Source: Sphingobacteriaceae bacterium
Lineage (GTDB): Bacteria > Bacteroidota > Bacteroidia > B-17B0 > Aurantibacillaceae
Direction: 5' to 3'
Length of the DNA stretch: 64,000 nt
Assembly: GCA_016709575.1 (NCBI GenBank)
Contig: JADJMM010000014.1
Location: 62,001 to 126,000 of the forward strand
The position numbers were made by a program, and so were the translations under genes. Positions 45,716 through 55,202 of the stretch are shown here, one piece after another (within the stretch, counting starts at the first letter, position 1; every line of letters starts with the position of its first letter). The notes under the pieces were generated by a model that did not search any database, was not told where the DNA came from, and saw only the letters and a list, made by a program, of their open reading frames with translations.

Positions 45716-46921
45716 ATGAGCGAGATTAAGCTGAATACCATTGAAGAAGCCATTAGCGACCTTAAAAATGGCAAGGTTATTATTGTTGTTGATGATGAAG
45801 ACCGCGAGAATGAGGGCGATTTTTTAACTGCCGCACGCAACGTAACACCTGAAGTCATAAACTTCATGGCAACACACGGCCGTGGTTTAATTTGCGCTTC
45901 TATTACTGAAGAAAAAGCAAAAGAACTTGAATTAAATTTAATGGTGAGTAAAAACACCGCTTCGCATGAAACAGCATTTACAGTTTCTGTTGATTTATTA
46001 GGACATGGTTGTACAACCGGAATTTCTGCGCAAGACAGAGCTAAAACAATTCAAGCTTTAATTAATCCTGAAATGAAACCTTCTGATTTCGGAAGGCCCG
46101 GACATATTTTTCCTCTTATCGCAAAAACAGGCGGCGTGTTACGTCGCACCGGACATACTGAAGCAACTATTGATTTAGCGGTGATCGCAGGTTTTGAACC
46201 TTGTGGTGCTTTAGTGGAGATTATGAATGAAGATGGTACGATGGCACGTTTACCGGATTTAATGAAGATTGCAGAGAAATTTAATTTGAAAATAGTTTCT
46301 ATAAAAGATTTAATCTCTTACCGGTTAGCAAAAGAAACCATTGTTGATCGTCAAGTAGAAGTAAACATGCCAACTAATTGGGGCGATTTTAAATTAGTGG
46401 CTTATAAAGTAAGAACTAACGGTGAAGAGCATATGGCGTTAGTAAAAGGAGAGTGGAAGGAAGGCGAATCTGTTTTGGTACGCGTGCATTCATCTTGTGT
46501 TACGGGTGATGTATTCGGTAGCTGCCGTTGCGATTGCGGTCCGCAATTACATGCTGCTATGGAAATGATTGAGAAAGAAGGGAAGGGTGTTATCGTTTAC
46601 ATGAATCAAGAGGGAAGAGGTATTGGATTATTAAATAAATTAAAAGCATATAAACTACAAGAGAAAGGTCGTGATACCGTTGAAGCTAATTTAGAACTTG
46701 GTTTTAAAATGGATGAACGTGATTATGGAATTGGCGCGCAAATTATACGTGACCTTGGTGTAACAAAAATAAAATTAATAACTAACAATCCTAAAAAGCG
46801 TGCCGGTTTAATTGGTTATGGTTTAGAGATTGTAGATAATGTTCCAATAATAATTACTCCTAATCCCCACAACGTAAAATATCTCCAAACTAAAAAGGAG
46901 AAAATGGGACATAGTTTTTAA
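45716..46921 (+). CDS. ribBA: Bifunctional RibBA: DHBP synthase / GTP cyclohydrolase II
   Basis: 401 residues. The N-terminal RibB half (about 1-200) has VDDEDRENEGDFL, THGRGLIC and the GRPGHIFPLIAKTGGVLRRTGHTE motif. The C-terminal RibA half (205-395) has the zinc triad CVTGDVFGSCRCDCG, NQEGRGIGLLNKLKAY and DYGIGAQIIRDLG. Together they feed both branches of riboflavin synthesis. No FMN riboswitch precedes it; the -7 element stands four bases before the ATG. It ends four bases past the convergent rsmH stop. Confidence 0.96.
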   Translation: MSEIKLNTIEEAISDLKNGKVIIVVDDEDRENEGDFLTAARNVTPEVINFMATHGRGLICASITEEKAKELELNLMVSKNTASHETAFTVSVDLLGHGCTTGISAQDRAKTIQALINPEMKPSDFGRPGHIFPLIAKTGGVLRRTGHTEATIDLAVIAGFEPCGALVEIMNEDGTMARLPDLMKIAEKFNLKIVSIKDLISYRLAKETIVDRQVEVNMPTNWGDFKLVAYKVRTNGEEHMALVKGEWKEGESVLVRVHSSCVTGDVFGSCRCDCGPQLHAAMEMIEKEGKGVIVYMNQEGRGIGLLNKLKAYKLQEKGRDTVEANLELGFKMDERDYGIGAQIIRDLGVTKIKLITNNPKKRAGLIGYGLEIVDNVPIIITPNPHNVKYLQTKKEKMGHSF

Positions 46922-47967
46922 GCTTTAATAGCCCAACGCAACTTAGCAGACTTCGCTCTTGGATTAGCGTTGCATTCTTCTGCAGTGGGACGAATTGGGT
47001 CGGGAGCTATTTCTTTAAATATACCTTCACGGAAAAAGTATTGAAATGATTTTTTTACGGGGCGATCTTCTCCCGAATGAAAGGAAAGTAGCGCAACTCT
47101 TCCTCCAGGTGCTAAAGCATCTGGCAATTTCTCAAGAAATTTTTCTAATACGCCAAATTCATCATTAACTGCAATGCGTAAAGCTTGAAAGGTGCGCTGA
47201 CAAGATTTTTTAATTTCGTCTTTAGTAATATTCTTTGGCACTTGATCTAACGCTTCTGTAATTACTTCCTGGAGATCTTTTGTGGTAGCAATAATCATCC
47301 CTTTAGTTAATTTATCAGTAACCATTTTAGCAATGTGTTTGTGATAAGGTTCATCGGAATATTCAACAAGTAGTTCTCCCAACTCTTGTGCAGAAAGTGT
47401 TTTTAAAAATGCAGCCGCTGATTTCCCTTTTTTCGGATTTAATCTGAGATCTAAAGGGCCATCAATTTTAAATGAAAAGCCTCGGTCAGGATTATCAATC
47501 TGCATAGAAGAAACTCCAAGATCAGCTAAAACAAAATTCAACGGACCTGCTTCTGATACAATTTGATCTATACCAGCAAAATTCATTTGACGTATCGCTA
47601 ATACTTCTTCTCCAAAACCTAAATTGGCCAAACGTTCTTTAGTGCGGGGTAATTCAAAAGGATCAACATCTGTTGCGAATAATTTTCCTTTCTTCCCTAA
47701 GAGTTTCAGTATTTCTAAAGCATGTCCGCCATAACCAAGTGTTGCGTCTAATCCAACTTGTCCGGGTTTTATTTTCAGGAAATCTAATATTTCTTTTACA
47801 CAAATGGAACGGTGCATGCCGGCAGGGGTTTTGCCTTGCTGAATAACTTTTTCAATATCCGCGGCGTATTGCTCAGGGTTTAGTTCTTTGTATTTTTCTT
47901 TAAACGCTTTTGGGTGTGTGCCTTTATAACGTACGCGTCGTGTTTTTTTTGGTCCCTGCTCATCCAT
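46918..47967 (-). CDS. RsmH-family 16S rRNA m4C1402 methyltransferase, atypical
   Basis: 349 residues of the MraW/RsmH fold: GLDATLGYGGHALEIL (SAM site), FATDVDPFEL, FVLADLGVSSMQIDNPDRGFSF, and FQALRIAVNDEFGVLEKFL. It departs from the norm in three ways. An N-terminal basic extension of about 48 residues precedes HRSICVKEIL, where YHEPVLL is usual; SFHSGEDRPVK replaces SFHSLEDR; and it is not in the cell-division cluster. It may be a second RsmH-like enzyme. TACCTTTA ends four bases before the ATG. Confidence 0.85.
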   Translation of the reverse strand: MDEQGPKKTRRVRYKGTHPKAFKEKYKELNPEQYAADIEKVIQQGKTPAGMHRSICVKEILDFLKIKPGQVGLDATLGYGGHALEILKLLGKKGKLFATDVDPFELPRTKERLANLGFGEEVLAIRQMNFAGIDQIVSEAGPLNFVLADLGVSSMQIDNPDRGFSFKIDGPLDLRLNPKKGKSAAAFLKTLSAQELGELLVEYSDEPYHKHIAKMVTDKLTKGMIIATTKDLQEVITEALDQVPKNITKDEIKKSCQRTFQALRIAVNDEFGVLEKFLEKLPDALAPGGRVALLSFHSGEDRPVKKSFQYFFREGIFKEIAPDPIRPTAEECNANPRAKSAKLRWAIKA

Positions 47968-48018
47968 TTGGTAAAGGTAACAATGTTTTGCTTTATTGTG
48001 GAAATTAAGAAGGAGAAG

Positions 48019-48042
48019 AGGTAGCTGAGCTTGTCGAAGCTA
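48019..48042. repeat. Third copy of the conserved-loop palindromic repeat
   Basis: TAGCT, GAGCTTGTCGA loop and AGCTA at 48022-48042. The 11-base loop is identical to that of the 22251-22261 hairpin, while the stem differs but still pairs. It overlaps the stop codon of the unknown exported protein gene. Confidence 0.8.
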
Positions 48043-48516
48043 ATTTTTATAAGCCTCAAGTTTGTAACGAATCAGATCGCCTTTCGAATTCATTACGAGT
48101 AGAATGTTATGACCATCAAACTGACGTTGAATATCAAAAAACACAAAATAATTATCGCCGATTTTTAAATAGTGATAAATATTAAGTGTGGTGTAGTTTT
48201 TATTTTTTTGTTTTGCCTCTGTGAATGGGAAATTGATTAATTTCTCTTTCTCCACTATTGTTAAATCTTTAAACACTGAAGCCATGTTTGTATTTCTTTT
48301 AATTTTATAGTCGGCAGCGGTATCTTTTATTCCTGTTTTAGCGGCCACCATAAATCCTTTAGTATAATATTGCACCAATTTAAAATCGGCATTACTTCTG
48401 GTTAAACTGTCTAAGTGGTACATGGCTACTTCCTCCACAAAACGCTTATTTTGGGCTATTGTGTTTAAGGATAAGAAAAGTACTAAAGTAAAGGTTATGT
48501 TTTTAAGAGCTGACAT
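48040..48516 (-). CDS. Exported protein of unknown function
   Basis: 158 residues with a signal peptide (KNITFTLVLFLSLNTIAQ). The mature part is mixed alpha/beta with YTTLNIYHYLKIGDNYFVFFDIQRQFDGHNILLV, ending KLEAYKN. A role in the envelope is likely. Its stop codon lies in a dispersed palindromic repeat. The gene is divergent from the coiled-coil lipoprotein gene, with 164 bases between them. Confidence 0.55.
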   Translation of the reverse strand: MSALKNITFTLVLFLSLNTIAQNKRFVEEVAMYHLDSLTRSNADFKLVQYYTKGFMVAAKTGIKDTAADYKIKRNTNMASVFKDLTIVEKEKLINFPFTEAKQKNKNYTTLNIYHYLKIGDNYFVFFDIQRQFDGHNILLVMNSKGDLIRYKLEAYKN

Positions 48517-48680
48517 ATAAGATGGTTTTATGATTCATAAAAATAATCATTCTCATTCTTACTTCCAATAGAAAAAGTGAGAACTATGTAAGTTATTCTA
48601 TTAATGCTGTAACACTCCCCGGCTTCAATATCAGCTACTTTGTACTTAATTAATTAAACCTAAAACAAATAAACAAATAA

Positions 48681-49535
48681 ATGAAAAAATACATTTTTAT
48701 AGCAATAGCAGCATTTGGAGTGTTAGCGTGTACAAATACCAGCAAGGAAGAATCGGTTCGACAACAAAGAGATTCTCTTTTAGGTGTAATTGAAAGCAGT
48801 GAGACTACCGTAAACGAGTATATAACTTACTTTAATGAAGTAGAACGCAATTTAGACTCGGTTACAGCCCGCCAACGTGTTATTATGATGAACACCGGTA
48901 AAAAAACGGATTTGAAAGTAACTCAAAAGGAAAGAATTGCTCTTGAAATTAAAGCTATCAATAAATTGATGGACTCTAATAACACAAAAATTAAAGAGCT
49001 TCGTGGCAAATTTAATGCTTCAAACAAGAAGAATGTTGAATTAGAAAAGACAATCGACATTTTAAATAATCAATTAACCATGAAATATGTGGAGTTAATT
49101 AATTTGAATGAAGAATTAAAAGGACTAAACGAAGAAGTAGCTGAATTTAGAATTGTGGTTGACACGTTAATGATTAGAAATAGTCAGTTATCACAAAGTG
49201 TTGAGAATAAATCTGGTGAATTACGCGCAGCTTATTATATTGTTGGCACTTCAGTTGATTTACAGCAATGGAATTTAGTAGACAAACAAGGTGGCTTTTT
49301 AGGAATTGGACAAACGGCTAAATTGAGCAATAATTTAGACATGAATATGTTCACTAAAATTGATTATTTGCAAGTCACAACTATCCCCATTAACAGTAAG
49401 GGAATTAAAATTATAACAACACATCCAACAGGTTCATTCACTTTAAATAAAAATGGCAGAACTGTAGAGAGTATTACAATAAACGATCCTGAATTATTCT
49501 GGAGCGCTTCAAAATACTTGGTGATTTCATTGTAA
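48681..49535 (+). CDS. Coiled-coil lipoprotein
   Basis: 284 residues. Lipoprotein signal MKKYIFIAIAAFGVLACTN (Cys at 17). Long heptad-rich helices span about residues 25-180 (IKELRGKFNASNKKNVELEKTI and LNEELKGLNEEVAEFRIVVDTL). A C-terminal globular region of about 95 residues follows, with GELRAAYYIVGTSVDLQQWNLV. This matches a widespread Bacteroidota lipoprotein type of unknown role, probably spanning part of the periplasm. No operon partner is clear; the OmpA-family gene follows in the same direction. Confidence 0.75.
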   Translation: MKKYIFIAIAAFGVLACTNTSKEESVRQQRDSLLGVIESSETTVNEYITYFNEVERNLDSVTARQRVIMMNTGKKTDLKVTQKERIALEIKAINKLMDSNNTKIKELRGKFNASNKKNVELEKTIDILNNQLTMKYVELINLNEELKGLNEEVAEFRIVVDTLMIRNSQLSQSVENKSGELRAAYYIVGTSVDLQQWNLVDKQGGFLGIGQTAKLSNNLDMNMFTKIDYLQVTTIPINSKGIKIITTHPTGSFTLNKNGRTVESITINDPELFWSASKYLVISL

Positions 49536-49698
49536 ATTATTAACCATGAACCGACATTAAAGATTTAGTCTGAAATGGGATACGGTTTTAAAAGTCATCA
49601 ATTTATTGGTGACTTTTTTTGTGACATTTTGTTATCCCACTAATTTTTTGTTATTTCAGGCTGTAACTAAAGGCATCGTTTGCGTTATCTTCACCGGA

Positions 49699-50883
49699 AT
49701 GAACTGTTTTTTAAAACATTTATTAATTATTCTTGTTCTGCTGCAGGAGCATTCACTAAAGGCTCAGAATTTTGTGGCTGATTCGAGTTTTGAGCATAAT
49801 AAGTACATTCCGCTTATTCTTTCTTCAATTGGCGCAAATAATTCTTGGTCGGCACCAACAATGGGAACTACTGATTTGTTTTGCGAGTGTAGTAAGAAAG
49901 ATAGAGCAAAGTCTGAATCGCAAGTTCCTAATAACCCAATGGGGATACAAAAAGCGAATAGCGGGAAATGTTATGCTGGTTTCTATTTATTCTCCCATCA
50001 CGATTATCATGAGTATTTAATTACACAATTAATGTCGCCATTAACGGGAGGTGTTAAATACGATTTGACTTTTTACTTGAGTTTGGCAGATTATTCACGT
50101 GCTACTATTGAGCAAATTGGTGTTTGTTTTTTAAAAGGGAGTGTCACTTATACAAGTTCAGGTTATATTACGGGATTAAAACCAATTCATATTAAAATTA
50201 ATGAAGAGGTAGGAACGGACACAGTTGAATGGCATAAGATAAGTTTAGAGTACAAGGCAAAAGGCGGAGAGCAATATTTATTGATAGGAAGTTTTGACGA
50301 AGGTTATATTGGTGCTACAAATGTAAAAGCTCCAAAAAGCGTACACACCAGAATTAATCAACGTACCGATAGAGATGCTTATTATTATATTGATGATGTA
50401 AGTTTAAGAAGACAGCCTGCAGTTTATGTGGCCTACTTCGACACGATTGTAAAACCAAAAATAGACACTCTACGACCAACAGTTTTTAATACACCAACGA
50501 TTGATTCTTCAGGAAATAAAATTCCTCCTGAAATATTATTGGATAAACCACTTATTTTAAATAATGTTTTGTTTGAAACAGGTGAGGCTAAATTATTGCC
50601 TTCATCTTTTGCTGAATTAGATTCAGTATCTGTGTATTTAAATAGTAAACCAACTCTTAAAATTGAAATTACGGGACACACCGATAATAAAGGAAGTGAA
50701 ACGATAAACCAAACACTTTCTGAGAAAAGAGCTCAAGCTGTTGCAGATTATTTAATCACAAAGAGAATTGAACCAACGCGTATTACTTACAAAGGTTATG
50801 GTAGTCAAAAACCAATTACCACTAATGAAACTGAAGAAGGACGCAAATTAAATAGAAGAGTAGAGTTTATGTTATCGCGATAA
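49699..50883 (+). CDS. OmpA-family outer-membrane protein
   Basis: 394 residues. Signal peptide MNCFLKHLLIILVLLQEHSLKA, then a galactose-binding-like N-terminal domain (about 25-240: DSSFEHNKYIPL ... YYYIDDVSLRR) and a C-terminal OmpA domain (about 290-394). The latter has LILNNVLFETGEAKLLPSSF, IEITGHTDNKGSETINQTLSEKRAQAV, ITYKGYGSQKPI and LNRRVEFML, the peptidoglycan-binding signature with Asp and Arg. The start was chosen at 49699 for the signal peptide. It anchors the outer membrane to the cell wall while presenting a binding domain. Confidence 0.92.
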   Translation: MNCFLKHLLIILVLLQEHSLKAQNFVADSSFEHNKYIPLILSSIGANNSWSAPTMGTTDLFCECSKKDRAKSESQVPNNPMGIQKANSGKCYAGFYLFSHHDYHEYLITQLMSPLTGGVKYDLTFYLSLADYSRATIEQIGVCFLKGSVTYTSSGYITGLKPIHIKINEEVGTDTVEWHKISLEYKAKGGEQYLLIGSFDEGYIGATNVKAPKSVHTRINQRTDRDAYYYIDDVSLRRQPAVYVAYFDTIVKPKIDTLRPTVFNTPTIDSSGNKIPPEILLDKPLILNNVLFETGEAKLLPSSFAELDSVSVYLNSKPTLKIEITGHTDNKGSETINQTLSEKRAQAVADYLITKRIEPTRITYKGYGSQKPITTNETEEGRKLNRRVEFMLSR

Positions 50884-50915
50884 CGAGATACTTTTCGATT
50901 GTAAAGAAAAGGTTT

Positions 50916-51704
50916 TTAAACCCAGGCATTTTTAACTGCTAATAACACAGCATCTGTCATGGTCTGACAATTTGTTTTTGCTAAAATACTTTTTCGCTGT
51001 GATTTTATAGTTTCTTCACTACGTTGTGTAAGGTTGGCAATTTCTTTTGACGATAAACCTTTGTGAACAAACTTGAGAATTTCTAATTCTTTTGGTGTTA
51101 AATTATAATCTTCAACTACATCAACTAATGAGTAAATCCGCTCATAAACCTTATCCCACTTCCCTTTAGAATTTTGCTGGTGAATTCTGCAAAATAATTC
51201 AGGTTTGGTATGGATGTCAGTTAAATCGGATGTAGTACCTAAAATGACTAAAGGGTTATAGTCTTCATCCAGCATTAAATGAGAAAATTGTTGCAAAAGA
51301 ACTCTGTAGGTATTGTCCTTTTGTAATAAACGGTAACTATAACTTACTTTTACTCTGGTTATATCTAAATCCTTTATTTTTTTAATAAACTCATGTCCTT
51401 CAACAAAAAATTTCGAGGTTATAATGTTTGCATCTGTTGGATGCATTAGTTCCATTACTTTCATCGGCCCCATTTTTTTACATTCGGCTTGGTTATAACC
51501 TAAGATAGAATTGGTATTCGGACTTAAATACAAAAATTCACTTGTTCTAAAATCAATGATGAAAACATTTCTATCTAAAAATCCCAAGCTGGGATCGAAA
51601 TTTTCTAAGTTCTCGAAGTGTTTTTCGTAATTGGGTACGGCTATTTCACCAATTGCGTTTCGGGCAGATTTAACATACTCAAAAAACTCAGGTAATTTTT
51701 TCAT
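50916..51704 (-). CDS. PAS-LuxR transcriptional regulator
   Basis: 262 residues. A PAS domain (about 40-165: FIIDFRTSEFLYLSPNTNSILGYNQAE) precedes a C-terminal LuxR-type helix-turn-helix (about 200-262: LTPKELEILKFVHKGLSSKEIANLTQRSEETIKSQRKSIL). There is no receiver domain, so the PAS domain itself probably senses a ligand or redox state. The gene is separate from its neighbours, and a possible intrinsic stem is seen only in A/T-rich flanks. Similar regulators are common in Bacteroidota; the target is unknown. Confidence 0.9.
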   Translation of the reverse strand: MKKLPEFFEYVKSARNAIGEIAVPNYEKHFENLENFDPSLGFLDRNVFIIDFRTSEFLYLSPNTNSILGYNQAECKKMGPMKVMELMHPTDANIITSKFFVEGHEFIKKIKDLDITRVKVSYSYRLLQKDNTYRVLLQQFSHLMLDEDYNPLVILGTTSDLTDIHTKPELFCRIHQQNSKGKWDKVYERIYSLVDVVEDYNLTPKELEILKFVHKGLSSKEIANLTQRSEETIKSQRKSILAKTNCQTMTDAVLLAVKNAWV

Positions 51705-51773
51705 TTTCTTTTCACCCTAAGGGGTGATTGTAGGTAAAGATAACGAAATATAGTTTTGTCTAAAAATATTGAA

Positions 51774-53481
51774 ATGAAAAAAATAAAAAAAGCATTACTG
51801 TTTATATCTATGTGGGTATCTATAGTATCGGTTAAATCGTAAATCCCAAATTATAATTGGGCTATCAAGTTTGGTACTGATAACTTTCATAGTTTGTACT
51901 CCACAACGCTTGACAAATCCGGAAATATATACAGTATTGGGATTTTTCAAGGCACCCTTGATATCGATCCAGGCGCAACTACAAGCAATTTTATTTCAAA
52001 TGGTGGGTATGATATCTATATTCAAAAGTTTAATACAGCTGGTAATCTTGTTTGGGCCAAACAATTTGGCGGGGTATATAATGACTATGGCACCGATATT
52101 GAAATTCAAAGTAATGGAAATGTTATTATTACCGGAAATTTTGAAGGAGTTGTGGATTTTGATCCTAGTGTAAGTACCTATACTCTAAGTTCTGGTGTTT
52201 CAAACGCCGATATTTTTTTAGTGTCATTAACAAGTGCAGGTAACTTCAATTTTGCAAAGAGCTATGGCAATAACACCGGAAATGAACTTGCTCAACAACT
52301 TAAAATAGATGGGCTCAATAATATTTATTTTACGGGCTATACTTCTTCTCAAACTGGCGATATTGATCCAGGTCCATCCACATTTACAGTAGGTAATAAT
52401 ACTTACGAGGCCTTGGTTGCTAAATTAGATAATGGAGGTAATATGCAATGGGCTAAAAGTTTTGGTGGATCCGGTAATGATTATGGTGCAAGTATCGCTT
52501 TAGATAGTTCGAATTTTGTTTATACTGTCGGACAGTTTCAGGGTTCAGTTGACCTTGACCCATCTGCTAATACTTACACAGCTTTATCTAATGGGGGCTT
52601 TGATGGGTTTATTCAAAAATTAAATTCTAACGGTCAGTTTATTTGGGCCAAAAAGTATAGGGGGGCCTCCGGAGAAGTATTCAATTCGGTAGTGTGTGAC
52701 AAATTAAACAAAATTTATGTGGGTGGTACCTTTTATAATACAGTGGATTTTAATCCGGGACTTGCAACAAATACTCTCACTTCTAATGGTAATACTGATA
52801 TTTTTGTTTTAAAACTAGATTCTAATGCTAATTACATTTGGGCCTATAACTATGGCGGCGCAAGCTATGAAAGTAACCCATTACTTTCAGTTGACAGCCT
52901 AAATAATTTATATACTATTGGAAATTATAATGGGACAATAGATTTCGACCCGAGTTTGTCTGTTTCAAATCTAAGTTCTGCCGGATTATTTATTCAAAAA
53001 CTATCTTCAGTAGGTGTGTTTGATTGGGTAGCAGGTTTAACCACTGTTGCAAGTACCTCAGGCACCTCAATAAATATTTCAAGTATTGGCGATATTGTTT
53101 TTAGTGGAAACTTCGCATCGGCAATAGATTGTGATCCTAGTTCTGGTACTGCCATGTTAACTACATCTACCTTAACACCACTCGGAGAATCAAATCTTTT
53201 TATCTGTAAATGGTCACCAGTCACTTCAACCGGTTTAAGTGAGATGCCAGAAAATGATTTTAATGTAAATGTATTTCCAAATTATTTTGAAAATGCTTTA
53301 TTAAGGTCGAATCAAAATAACTGTAAACTTTCCATTACAGATATTCAAGGTAAAGAGATATATACTAACAACATAATGAAAATCTGAAAAAATCAATTCC
53401 GAAAAAATCAGTTCCGGAATTTACTTCTTAACTATTTCCAATGAATTTTCTTAAAACAGTAAAGATAATAAACAAAATTAA
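51774..53481 (+). CDS. Secreted SBBP-type repeat protein with T9SS domain; in-frame stop and frameshifts
   Basis: Reads MKKIKKALLFISMWVSIVSV (signal peptide), then a TAA at 51840-51842 where CAA (Gln) is expected, then IPNYNWAIKFGTDNF in the same frame. Repeats of about 60 residues follow, in the beta-propeller SBBP style (GNIYSIGIFQGTLDIDPG, NIYFTGYTSSQTGDIDPG, VYTVGQFQGSVDLDPS, IYVGGTFYNTVDFNPG). The end is a T9SS domain in broken frames: MPENDFNVNVFPNYFEN, then SITDIQGKEIYTNN, then SGIYFLTISNEFS. The last coordinate is approximate. A surface or secreted function is likely. Confidence 0.8.
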
Positions 53482-53924
53482 AATAAAATTAGAAATAAAT
53501 GATAAAAAAACAGACTACGTTTATGTTGCTCCGGGTTTTAACCGTAAGCAGGTTGTTTTTGCCAACAAAAAGTATTTGTACATTTTTGATAGCCAGCATT
53601 CAACAGTAAATATTGAAACCACTTTTTTATAAAAGGAAGAAAATCCACGATTACTTTACAGAAGTGCTAAATAATAAAGAAGCCACTTTAGAAAGTTTGC
53701 ATTTGGAACTGAGTGGCCTTCAAAGAAAGTAAGTCGGATGGTGTCTCTAATGTAAAAATAGTTGAAATTGATAAGTTAAAGCACTTTGATGTTAAAGCCA
53801 GTTTTTTAGTAGTGCAATTTATGGTGATCAAAAATTTGGAATGGGTTATTTACCATTAGTGTTAAATGTGGGAAAGCAAAAGCATGAAATGAAAGCATTT
53901 TATCTTAATCAATTAAAAAAGTAA
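53482..53924 (+). pseudogene. Unknown gene in multiple broken frames
   Basis: Protein-like fragments follow one another in different frames: KKTDYVYVAPGFNRKQVVFA, then KKIHDYFTEVLNNKEATLES, then VKIVEIDKLKHFDVKASFLV, then GMGYLPLVLNVGKQKHEMKA, ending LNQLKK at 53924. The indel density (about one per 80-100 bases) is much higher than elsewhere. No family recognised; a protein of roughly 150 residues can be reconstructed. It may be decay or a poorly covered stretch. Confidence 0.4.
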
Positions 53925-53928
53925 TTGT

Positions 53929-54226
53929 ATGTGGGGACTAAATTTGAAACATAATGAAACAATTTCCTATGATACAGCGAATAGACCACTGTTAATTCAT
54001 AAAATAGATTCTATGTTAAAGCAGAATGATTTTAAAGAAATTAATGTTTCGAGCCATCTGATTACATGTAGAAAAGAGTACGCCTTTTATTTATTATTTT
54101 TTTGGTGGACTTAGCTCACGTACCTATTATACCATCAGTTTAACAGATGACGGAAATCTTACAGTAGAATGCTCATTAACCAAAGGTCCGGGTACCGATT
54201 GGGGTATTGTAAAAAAGAACACTTAA
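53929..54226 (+). pseudogene. Small unknown gene, one frameshift
   Basis: MWGLNLKHNETISYDTANRP and FKEINVSSHLITCRKEYAFY continue after a frameshift near 54090-54105 into SRTYYTISLTDDGNLTVECS, ending IVKKNT. The reconstructed length is about 98 residues. Its start overlaps the end of the preceding broken gene (spacing four bases), so they may once have formed one operon. Function unknown. Confidence 0.4.
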
Positions 54227-54259
54227 ATTAATTGAACTAATAAATCCTTAAAATAGATT

Positions 54260-55202
54260 ATGAAAAAAATAATTTTATCAACCCTTATTGTTATTTTTTG
54301 TTTGGAAACAAAATCGCAGACTCAATTTAAAATTCAGGACCCGGTAGTCGCTAGTGGTGTTTCGGAATTAAAGAAAACTGAATTTTATACAAAGCAATTA
54401 AAAGAGTTAGGTTTTACTGATAAAGATGTAACAATTAAAACCTTTCCTATTAGAAAATTCTATTCTGATGCAGCGGGTGCATTAACGAGATCTTTAGTGG
54501 AGGCGGATAGGGCTGAATTTTTCATTGAGGCAACCACCAAAAAAATGCAGCAGGTGTAATTTATAAATTAGAGGATCTATAGTGTTTACACGAGCTGACG
54601 TACAAGGCGATGAATTTGGAAGTTATAATTCGAAATTCAATAATGTTGGAAAGTTTATCATCAGAATGTAACTAATTTCTTACCTGCCAATCAAAAGTAT
54701 ATTGTAAATCCGCAAACAGTAGTAAAATTAATTCATAGCGGATTAACCCAAGGAAAATAAAGCCTAATTTTTTATCAGCACCTTACGAAGGTTACTTTAA
54801 TGACGTAATTCGGTTAGACTCTATAAACTTATACAAAGACGAACTAGTTTCAGCTACCAAACAATATTACTTTTTGAATGGAATGCTTTTGCGCTGAATT
54901 CACGCCTGATACGGGGTATATTACCAACTATACATTCCAGAACTACATTAGTTCAGAAATAACGGTTGAAATAATAAACGGTGAACCGGAAATAACAAAA
55001 TGTTATTTTGTTAATTCGGAATAGAGAAAAATGTTTTTGGAGGTGATAGATGTATTCATGCATATGATACCTTTTGGGGTATAAAATGGGTTGGAACTGA
55101 GGCTATATTAGGTAAGGAAAAAGTAATTTCAACAAATGTGTTAACTGGTAAAAGAATGATTTGTTTCTTGAGTCTTTTGCTAAAACGATTTCAGATTTAT
55201 AA
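54260..55202 (+). pseudogene. Exported unknown protein in multiple broken frames
   Basis: Starts with a signal peptide (MKKIILSTLIVIFCLETKS) and reads for 99 codons to IEATTKKMQQV. Fragments in alternating frames continue: FTRADVQGDEFGSYNSKFNN, NFLPANQKYIVNPQTVVKLI, APYEGYFNDVIRLDSINLYK, FTPDTGYITNYTFQNYISSE, and IKWVGTEAILGKEKVISTNV. Reconstructed length is about 310 residues. Breaks occur about every 80-130 bases. No family recognised. Confidence 0.45.

Noticed and set aside
48019..48042. Terminator of the exported-protein gene
   Set aside because: The stem has only five pairs and overlaps the stop codon. The shared loop marks it as the dispersed repeat.
53441..53632. 63-codon plus-strand gene starting MNFLKTVKIINKIK
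   Set aside because: Its first codons are the frame-shifted end of the upstream T9SS sorting domain (KTVKII) and the rest belongs to the next broken gene.
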